Origin: Candidatus Thiodiazotropha endolucinida
GTDB taxonomy: Bacteria; Pseudomonadota; Gammaproteobacteria; Chromatiales; Chromatiaceae
DNA: 64,000 nt
Direction: 5' to 3'
Assembly (NCBI RefSeq): GCF_001715975.1
Contig: NZ_MARB01000005.1
Span: forward strand, 124,001 to 188,000
Each line of letters begins with the position of its first letter. The first letter of the stretch is position 1. Positions 57,775 to 64,000 of the stretch are shown piece by piece. Below the pieces are notes generated by a model. That model made no database searches. It saw nothing but the letters and a program-made list of their open reading frames with translations, and was not told where the DNA came from. The position numbers and the translations under genes are program-made.

Positions 57775-58932
57775 ATGAGATACACCATTTTCTGGCCCTT
57801 GCTGTTACTGCTCGCAGGCTGTAGCGCCTTCAGCGGTAAAGATAATGCGGATCCACCGTCCGAACTGGTGGAGTTTGAGCCAGAGCTGCGTATCGAAACC
57901 CTATGGGATAAAGGATTTGATGACTCAGATGACACCCTGCTCAAGCTCAAACCTGTTTACAGCAACGGCATGCTCTATATCGCGGAGCCCTCTGGAGAGG
58001 TGTCGTCCCTCGATCCAGAGACAGGAGAGCGGCACTGGTCGGTGGATACCGATAGCCCGCTCAGCGGAGGTCCTGGTGTCGCGGATGGATTGATCGCAGT
58101 CGGTACACTGGAAGCGGAATTGATCCTGCTGGACGGTGAAGATGGCGGAGAGAGATGGCGGCAGCGTGTGAGCAGCGATGTCCTCTCGTCGCCTGCCGTT
58201 AATGACGGTAATGTGGTCTGCCGCACCACTGATGGTGGTGTCACCGCCTACACAACAGATAGTGGTGAAAAACGCTGGGTATATGATCGCACTGTCCCGG
58301 TATTGACGCTACGCGGTGACAGTTCTCCGTTGGTCAGCGATTCCCAAGTGCTGGCCGGTTTTGCCGGCGGTAAGTTTGTCGGGCTCTCCCTCGATTCAGG
58401 TCTGGTGAATTGGGAGGCGACAATTTCGACGCCAAAGGGACGTACGGAGTTGGAGCGGGTCGTCGATATCGATGCAGATCCCGTACTGGTGGAGGGTACC
58501 CTCTACGTCTCGGCTTATCAGGGGGATGTGGCTGCTGTTTCCGAGTCCAGCGGTGTCGTGCTGTGGCGGCGTGACATCTCCTCCCATGCCGGGCTTGATG
58601 CCAGTTGGCGTCAGGTATTCATTACCGACGCGGAAGACCATATCTGGTCACTGGATGCCACCAATGGGGCCACCCTGTGGCAGCAGAAAAAGCTGCATGC
58701 GCGCAAGCTCTCCGCTCCCGCAATGGTGGGCGACACCCTTGTGGTGGGAGATTTCGACGGCTATGTTCACTGGCTTTCCCAGGAGGATGGACGGCAGCTG
58801 GCCCGCATCAGGGTCGGAGGCGATGCCATCCGCCTTAAACCTCTGGTGATCGACGAAATTGTCTATGTATTGGATGAGGGGGGAACCCTGAGCGCTCTCA
58901 GAGCTCACCCGATCGAGGCCGAGCGCCGCTGA
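57775..58932 (+). CDS. bamB: Outer-membrane assembly lipoprotein BamB
   Basis: A lipoprotein of 385 residues with signal peptide and lipobox LLLAGC (Cys about residue 16). It folds as a beta-propeller made of PQQ-like repeats (for example [13 protein letters not shown] and [15 protein letters not shown]). BamB is a subunit of the BAM complex that inserts outer-membrane proteins. The hisS-yfgM-bamB-der order is the standard gammaproteobacterial one. der starts one base after its stop. Confidence 0.95.
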   Translation: MRYTIFWPLLLLLAGCSAFSGKDNADPPSELVEFEPELRIETLWDKGFDDSDDTLLKLKPVYSNGMLYIAEPSGEVSSLDPETGERHWSVDTDSPLSGGPGVADGLIAVGTLEAELILLDGEDGGERWRQRVSSDVLSSPAVNDGNVVCRTTDGGVTAYTTDSGEKRWVYDRTVPVLTLRGDSSPLVSDSQVLAGFAGGKFVGLSLDSGLVNWEATISTPKGRTELERVVDIDADPVLVEGTLYVSAYQGDVAAVSESSGVVLWRRDISSHAGLDASWRQVFITDAEDHIWSLDATNGATLWQQKKLHARKLSAPAMVGDTLVVGDFDGYVHWLSQEDGRQLARIRVGGDAIRLKPLVIDEIVYVLDEGGTLSALRAHPIEAERR

Positions 58933-58933
58933 T

Positions 58934-60325
58934 ATGTTGCCGGTCATCGCCCTGGTCGGACGACCCAACGTGGGAAAATCGACCCTCTTCAATCGATTGA
59001 CCCGCAGCCGGGATGCCCTGGTTGCCGATCAGCCCGGACTGACCCGGGATCGTAAATACGGTACCGGCAAGTTGGGCAAGCATCCCTTCGTGGTGGTGGA
59101 CACAGGCGGCATCAGCGGCGATCAGATAGGCATTGATCAATTGATGGAGCAGCAGGTCAGGCAGGCGATTGGCGAAGCCGATCATATTCTGTTTCTGCTC
59201 GATGCCAAAGAGGGATGTACCGCCGGTGATGAGGCGATCGCCCAACAACTGCGCCGTACCGGTAAGCCAGTCACCCTTGCGGTCAACAAGAGCGAGGGGA
59301 TGGAGGGTGATATTGCTGCCAGCGATTTCTACCGCTTGGGTTTCAACCAACTCCACACCATCGCGGCAGTACATGGCCGGGGTGTGCGCAGCCTCATCGA
59401 TGAGGTGCTCGACTCCCTGCCTCTTACGGAGGATGCGGGGCCTCCGGATCGGGGGGGTATCCTGATCGCAGTGGTCGGCCGTCCCAATGTGGGTAAATCG
59501 ACACTGGTCAACCGCATGCTGGGTGAAGAACGTGTCGTCGCTTTCGATCAGCCCGGCACGACAAGGGATAGCATCTATATTCCATTCAACCGCAATGATC
59601 GACACTATACCCTCATCGATACCGCCGGCGTAAGGCGCCGCTCTCGTATCAAGGAAGCGATAGAGAAGTTCAGTATCATCAAGACGCTGCAGTCGATTGA
59701 AGAGGCCAATGTTGTACTGATGGTGGTTGACGCCCGCCAGGGCATAGGTGAGCAGGATGCCAATCTTGCGGGACATGTGCTCGAGAGTGGCAGGGCGCTG
59801 ATCCTGGTGATCAACAAATGGGATGGATTGAGCGATGAACAGCGGGAGAGTGTCAGGAGTGAGATCGATCGTAAACTGCCATTTCTCAATTTTGCCAGGC
59901 ACCATTACATATCCGCGTTGCATGGATCCGGTGTGGGTGGCCTGTTCGATCTGGTAGAACGGGTCTATGCCAACGCCATGAGCGATCTACCGACGCCTGA
60001 ACTGACACGTCTGCTCGAAACGCTGGTCCAGGAACATCAGCCGCCGCAGGTGCATGGGCGGCGTATCAAACTTCGCTATGCCCACCAGGGGGGGAAAAAT
60101 CCACCCTTGATCGTCATTCACGGTAACCAGACAGAACAGGTTCCCGACAGCTACAAACGATATCTCGTGGGTCGCTTTCGTAAAGCACTGAGGTTGGACG
60201 GCACACCGATCCGAATCGAGTTCCGTTCCGGTGACAATCCCTACCAGGGCAAGCGAAACAAGCTCACCAAACGTCAGATACAGAAGCGTCAGCGACTCAA
60301 GCAATTCGTGACGCGCAAACGGTGA
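58934..60325 (+). CDS. der: Ribosome-assembly GTPase Der (EngA)
   Basis: A GTPase of 463 residues with two G domains in tandem, each with GRPNVGKST (about residues 8-16 and again near 180). [14 protein letters not shown]3 motifs and NKSE/NKWD G4 motifs are clear. A KH-like C-terminal domain and a basic tail follow. Der acts in late 50S ribosome assembly. It directly follows bamB. Confidence 0.97.
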   Translation: MLPVIALVGRPNVGKSTLFNRLTRSRDALVADQPGLTRDRKYGTGKLGKHPFVVVDTGGISGDQIGIDQLMEQQVRQAIGEADHILFLLDAKEGCTAGDEAIAQQLRRTGKPVTLAVNKSEGMEGDIAASDFYRLGFNQLHTIAAVHGRGVRSLIDEVLDSLPLTEDAGPPDRGGILIAVVGRPNVGKSTLVNRMLGEERVVAFDQPGTTRDSIYIPFNRNDRHYTLIDTAGVRRRSRIKEAIEKFSIIKTLQSIEEANVVLMVVDARQGIGEQDANLAGHVLESGRALILVINKWDGLSDEQRESVRSEIDRKLPFLNFARHHYISALHGSGVGGLFDLVERVYANAMSDLPTPELTRLLETLVQEHQPPQVHGRRIKLRYAHQGGKNPPLIVIHGNQTEQVPDSYKRYLVGRFRKALRLDGTPIRIEFRSGDNPYQGKRNKLTKRQIQKRQRLKQFVTRKR

Positions 60326-60334
60326 GCCGATTCG

Positions 60335-61630
60335 ATGAAGGCGAAATCCTTAGCCTACGAGGAGAAGCTGGAAGCGCTGCTGGTCCAGTCGGGTGTCGAT
60401 CGGCTTGATGTGCAACACCAGCAGTTCCTCAGGCACCGCTCCCTCGAATTCCGATTTACTCAGCAACAGCTTCGACAGCTCAGTGATATCGCTGTCGATC
60501 TGGTGATGTGGGGAGAGCGGCCGCTGTATGAAATCTGGCCTGAGATAGAGACAACCAAACTGGATCCCAAGCAACGGCGACAAAGACTTCTGCAGCTAAT
60601 GCAGCAGCATTGGCGGCAATTGCAACAGACGCCCAAACATTATCCACCATTACCGGTTACAGACGGGCAGGCTGCACAGCGCATCAGACGCATCGACAGC
60701 GATAAGGACAAGTTGGCTCTTGGCCCCTGTCCTGTGGCATCGACACGGACCCGCTGCTGCAACCTGATGACCCTGGATGCGGTGGAGAACTGCGGATTCG
60801 ATTGCAGTTACTGCAGTATTCAATCCTTCTATCATGGCGATGAGGTGCGATTTGACAGGCAGTTTGCGCAGAAGCTGGCAAAACTCGAGCTCGATCCCGA
60901 GCGTATCTATCATATCGGTACCGGCCAGTCATCGGATTCGCTGATGTGGGGCAACCATGGGGGGATGCTTGATGCATTGCTCGATTTCGCTCACCGTCAT
61001 CCGAATGTCATCCTGGAGTTGAAGAGCAAATCGAAAAATATTAATCACCTGATGAAGGCGGATCTGCCTCCCAATCTGCTCTGTACCTGGTCTCTCAACA
61101 CCCCGACGTTGATTGCCCATGAGGAGCGCCTTACCGCATCGATGGAGGATCGCCTGAATGCAGCACGCCGAGTGGCGGATCGTGGGGCGTTGGTCGGCTT
61201 TCATTTCCACCCCATGATTCACTATGCGGATTGGCGAGAGGATTATGGAAACCTGTTTCAACAACTGACGGAACAATTCTCCGCAGATGAGGTGGCTCTG
61301 GTTTCACTGGGCACCCTGACCTACATTAAACCTGTGATCAGGCAGCTGCGGGCTCGCAGCGGCTTTAGCAGCAAGATACTGCAGATGCCGATGGTGGAGA
61401 GCGATGGCAAACTCTCCTATCCCCGGTCGATCAAGGAAGAGATGTTCAGCTTCGCATATCGGTCTCTTCAACTCTGGCACGATGAGGTCTTTTTCTATCT
61501 ATGCATGGAAAACCAGCGTCTGTGGCAAACTGTATTCGGCTTCGATTATCCATCGAATCAAGCCTTTGAAGAGGCGATGAAGCAGGCCTATCTTAACAAG
61601 ATCCATAACAGGGAAAAGCGGGATGGGTAG
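60335..61630 (+). CDS. SPL-family radical SAM protein
   Basis: A protein of 431 residues in the spore photoproduct lyase-like radical SAM family. The iron-sulfur motif appears in NCGFDCSYCSIQSFY (CxxxCxxC) in the middle third of the protein. HIGTGQSSDSLMWG and ELKSKSKNI resemble SplB core segments, and VGFHFHPMIHY is also conserved in the family. True SPL repairs spore DNA, but this organism is not a spore former, so the target is unknown. It begins 9 bases after der. Its stop lies inside the next gene, with an 8-base overlap. Confidence 0.88.
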   Translation: MKAKSLAYEEKLEALLVQSGVDRLDVQHQQFLRHRSLEFRFTQQQLRQLSDIAVDLVMWGERPLYEIWPEIETTKLDPKQRRQRLLQLMQQHWRQLQQTPKHYPPLPVTDGQAAQRIRRIDSDKDKLALGPCPVASTRTRCCNLMTLDAVENCGFDCSYCSIQSFYHGDEVRFDRQFAQKLAKLELDPERIYHIGTGQSSDSLMWGNHGGMLDALLDFAHRHPNVILELKSKSKNINHLMKADLPPNLLCTWSLNTPTLIAHEERLTASMEDRLNAARRVADRGALVGFHFHPMIHYADWREDYGNLFQQLTEQFSADEVALVSLGTLTYIKPVIRQLRARSGFSSKILQMPMVESDGKLSYPRSIKEEMFSFAYRSLQLWHDEVFFYLCMENQRLWQTVFGFDYPSNQAFEEAMKQAYLNKIHNREKRDG

Positions 61631-63071
61631 TAGTGATCTATTGGTGGGGTTGAGTTTCTTCTGTTATCTGCTGACGCTGCTGATCATCGGCGTCGTTGCT
61701 TGGCGTCGAACCAGAAACCTCTCCGATTTCGTTTTGGGTGGCAGAAGCCTGGGAAGTTGGGTGACCGCGCTGAGTGCCAGTGCCTCCGATATGAGTGGCT
61801 GGTTGCTGCTCGGTTTGCCGGGATATGCCTACCTGGCAGGCCTTGAGTCTTTCTGGCTTGCCCTGGGATTGTTGATCGGTACCTGGCTCAACTGGCGTTT
61901 GGTGGCGGCTCGTCTGCGTATCGCGTCCGAAATGTCTGGCAATGCGCTTACCCTGCCTGAATATCTATCGAACAGATTCAACGATGCCAGCGGCTTGATC
62001 AGGATCTCTTCCTCCTTTTTTATCTTGCTGTTCTTCCTCTTCTACACGAGCTCGGGGCTTGTCGCAGGTGGCAAACTTTTCGAGGCGGTATTCGGCCTGC
62101 CCTATCTTTGGGCGGTCGCATCCGGCGCGTTGATCATCATTCTATACACCGCCTTCGGCGGTTTTCTTGCCGTCTCCTGGACCGATCTATTTCAGGGGCT
62201 GTTGATGTTGCTGGCGCTAGTGACCATACCGCTCTATGTGCTGGTTGAAATCGGTGGATTGGAAGGCTTCCTGTCAACCATTGAAGGCAGTAATGCAGAA
62301 CTGCTCAATCCTATGACGGACAGCAACGGGGAGCCACTCGGCGTGATCGCTATCGTCTCCCTGATGGCATGGGGACTCGGTTATTTCGGACAGCCCCACA
62401 TCCTGGCGCGTTTCAAGGCCATTAAACAGAGCGACTTCGTGCCCAAGGCGCAGCGTATCGCTGTGAGCTGGGTGTTTATCACCCTGACGGCCGCCACTCT
62501 GTCCGGCCTGGTGGGCATTCCCATCTTTGAAACTCCCCTGGAGGATGCGGAAAAGGTTTTTATCCGCTTGGTCGATCTGCTGTTTCATCCCCTGGTGGCC
62601 GGGGTCTGTCTGGCCGCTATTCTCGCTGCCATAATGAGTACTGCCGATTCACAGCTACTGGTCTCCTCCAGCACCTTTACCGGCGATCTCTATCGTCTTT
62701 TATTGCGTAAACGTGCAAGCGAGGCTGAACTGGTAATCGTCGGTCGTTTGGCAGTGCTGTCAATCGCCTTGATCGCCTTCCTGCTGGCATTGGATAGCGA
62801 GAGCAGGGTGCTCGACCTGGTCTCCTATGCCTGGGCCGGATTTGGTGCGGCCTTCGGTCCGGCGGTACTTCTCTCTCTCTACTGGAAAGGGATGAATCGA
62901 TGGGGCGCATTGGCCGGTATCCTAAGTGGTGGTTTGACTGTGGTGTTGTGGAAACCACTGCAAGGCGGCCTGTTTGATCTTTACGAAATCGTTCCCGGAT
63001 TTCTTATTTCGTTAGCGATGATTGTGCTGGTCAGCAGACTTACATCATCAAGGCTGTATACGGCTAAGTGA
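61623..63071 (+). CDS. Sodium:solute symporter, PutP-like
   Basis: An inner-membrane transporter of 482 residues with about 13 helices. FVLGGRSLGSWVTALSASASDMSGWLLLGLPG and LPEYLSNRF match the PutP branch of the SSS family. The sodium-site serine/threonine pair near STADSQLLVSSS is retained. PutP imports proline with sodium, but other substrates are possible and none can be proven. It overlaps the radical SAM gene by eight bases, which suggests coupled translation. No putA lies nearby. Confidence 0.88.
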   Translation: MGSSDLLVGLSFFCYLLTLLIIGVVAWRRTRNLSDFVLGGRSLGSWVTALSASASDMSGWLLLGLPGYAYLAGLESFWLALGLLIGTWLNWRLVAARLRIASEMSGNALTLPEYLSNRFNDASGLIRISSSFFILLFFLFYTSSGLVAGGKLFEAVFGLPYLWAVASGALIIILYTAFGGFLAVSWTDLFQGLLMLLALVTIPLYVLVEIGGLEGFLSTIEGSNAELLNPMTDSNGEPLGVIAIVSLMAWGLGYFGQPHILARFKAIKQSDFVPKAQRIAVSWVFITLTAATLSGLVGIPIFETPLEDAEKVFIRLVDLLFHPLVAGVCLAAILAAIMSTADSQLLVSSSTFTGDLYRLLLRKRASEAELVIVGRLAVLSIALIAFLLALDSESRVLDLVSYAWAGFGAAFGPAVLLSLYWKGMNRWGALAGILSGGLTVVLWKPLQGGLFDLYEIVPGFLISLAMIVLVSRLTSSRLYTAK

Positions 63072-63337
63072 ATAAATACCCTCCGTAATCCTCACGGCAG
63101 CCGATCCTTCCATGAAATATTGTGGATTTCAACTGGCGGAGATATCTGCATGGCATCCCGTGCAATCGGTGTTTTCAAAATAAACAGCATTTAATAAAAC
63201 ATTGTTAAATATAGGAATCTTGTGCATGAGATCACTGTGTGTATAGACGAATAGTGTGATAGTGGAATTCAGCTTCGGCAGGGAACGAGTGCGAGCATGT
63301 ATTGCAACGGAAAGTACAAAGGTAAACAGGAGTGACC

Positions 63338-63991
63338 ATGGGAAGACGGGGAGAACACAGCAAATTAGAAATTGAGTGTATGGCCCTTGAGGCCGCGGAG
63401 ACAATCATTGAAAACGAGGGTTATGCCGGCCTCTCCGCGCGCAAGGTTGCAACAGCCATTGGCTATACGGTTGGCAGCCTCTATTTCGTATTCAGGAATC
63501 TTGACGAACTGGTGCTTCGTATTAACGGGCGAACCCTGGATCAGCTCTATGCCGCCCTGATCAATGCGTTAGCCGACTGCCGGTACCCGCAACGCTGTCT
63601 TTTAGCGCTGGGTACGGCATATCTGGACTTTGCTGCACAGCATCCCCACCGTTGGCGCATGATTTTTGAACACCGACCGCGGGATGAAGATACCTCTACG
63701 GAAATTAACAAGGAGAAGATGGAGCGCTGCTACGAATTGGTCGAGAAGCAACTGAAGGCATTGGCCGCCCGACCCGAGGAAGAGATCGTACTGGCTGCCA
63801 GAGCTCTTTGGAGCAGTGTGCATGGCATTGCCGCAATGACCATCACCCGAAATCCACATGCCGAGGATGTCCAATTGGCTCATCAGCTCAGTATGAATCT
63901 GATCACTCACTATCTCACCGGTCTGAGCACGACTGATTTCAGTAACGTGATCATGCAAACGGCCGGTCGAGCAGTCGACTACCCAAAATGA
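63338..63991 (+). CDS. TetR-family transcriptional regulator
   Basis: A protein of 217 residues. The N-terminal helix-turn-helix lies at about 12-57 (LEAAETIIENEGYAGLSARKVATAIGYTVGSLYFVF). The helical C-terminal ligand domain resembles the WHG-type TetR group (FAAQHPHRWRMIFEHR, LWSSVHGIAAM). It probably represses a nearby or distant transport or lipid-related operon; the target is not in view. AGGAG is five bases before ATG 63338, and GTG 63332 is too close to that site. The 266-base gap upstream has no clear gene. Confidence 0.9.
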   Translation: MGRRGEHSKLEIECMALEAAETIIENEGYAGLSARKVATAIGYTVGSLYFVFRNLDELVLRINGRTLDQLYAALINALADCRYPQRCLLALGTAYLDFAAQHPHRWRMIFEHRPRDEDTSTEINKEKMERCYELVEKQLKALAARPEEEIVLAARALWSSVHGIAAMTITRNPHAEDVQLAHQLSMNLITHYLTGLSTTDFSNVIMQTAGRAVDYPK

Positions 63992-64000
63992 TCCTCATCC

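Noticed and set aside
63129-63404. Reverse frame of 91 residues upstream of the TetR gene
   Set aside because: Overlaps the start of the TetR gene and shows no ribosome site or family likeness.

Overview
This 64 kb window is chromosomal DNA from a gammaproteobacterium. The evidence is gene content and order: a complete mraZ-to-lpxC division and cell-wall cluster, followed by dciA, an M23 peptidase, secA, argJ and a Nudix-ThiE fusion gene (as I recall the order in Pseudomonas), and a separate rlmN-pilF-rodZ-hisS-yfgM-bamB-der block. A tkt-gap-pgk-pyk-fba cluster with a Calvin-type class II aldolase, next to a SAH-riboswitch-controlled methyl-cycle locus, fits an autotrophic (for example sulfur-oxidising, Chromatiales-like) lineage. 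No Rubisco or sulfur-oxidation gene is present here, so that placement is inference. I see no prophage, CRISPR array, tRNA or rRNA gene, or complete insertion sequence.

Layout. 0-2.0 kb: a frameshifted membrane-protein gene, a palindromic REP-like element, a lysine-rich protein of unknown function and a possible 32-residue membrane peptide. 2.0-2.4 kb: RNase P RNA with its own promoter. 2.6-21.6 kb: the dcw cluster (mraZ, rsmH, ftsL, ftsI, murE, murF, mraY, murD, ftsW, murG, murC, a 60-codon unknown ORF, murB, ddlB, ftsQ, ftsA, ftsZ, lpxC). Most of these genes overlap by 1-16 bases, and the cluster ends in a clear intrinsic terminator. 21.7-28.8 kb: DnaB-loader-type dciA (reverse), M23 peptidase, secA, argJ, Nudix/ThiE fusion and a PilZ protein (reverse). 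29.3-31.4 kb: an RpfC-like hybrid sensor kinase. 31.4-35.3 kb (reverse strand): metK, a SAH riboswitch, ahcY and metF, which together make and recycle S-adenosylmethionine. 35.5-43.5 kb: a thioredoxin-fold protein, then tkt, gap, pgk, pyk and fba, with GC-rich hairpins in most of the gaps.

43.5-49.2 kb is a looser region: glutaredoxin, purC, an unknown protein, an MbcA/ParS-like antitoxin-family protein without an adjacent toxin, a metallo-beta-lactamase-fold hydrolase, plsY, folB and folK. It also holds intergenic inverted repeats and a reverse-strand terminator that may end an unannotated small RNA. 49.2-52.7 kb: a DUF1015 protein and RelA. 52.8-60.3 kb: rlmN, pilF, rodZ, hisS, yfgM, bamB and der. 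60.3-64 kb: an SPL-type radical SAM protein, a PutP-like sodium symporter and a TetR-family regulator.

Most of the window is conserved housekeeping DNA. The items most worth a second look are the ORF inside the dcw cluster between murC and murB, the candidate small RNA near 49 kb, the SAH riboswitch, the MraZ operator with 10-bp periodicity on the -10 element, the sensor kinase that lacks an Hpt domain, and a dispersed CTAG-ended repeat seen three times.
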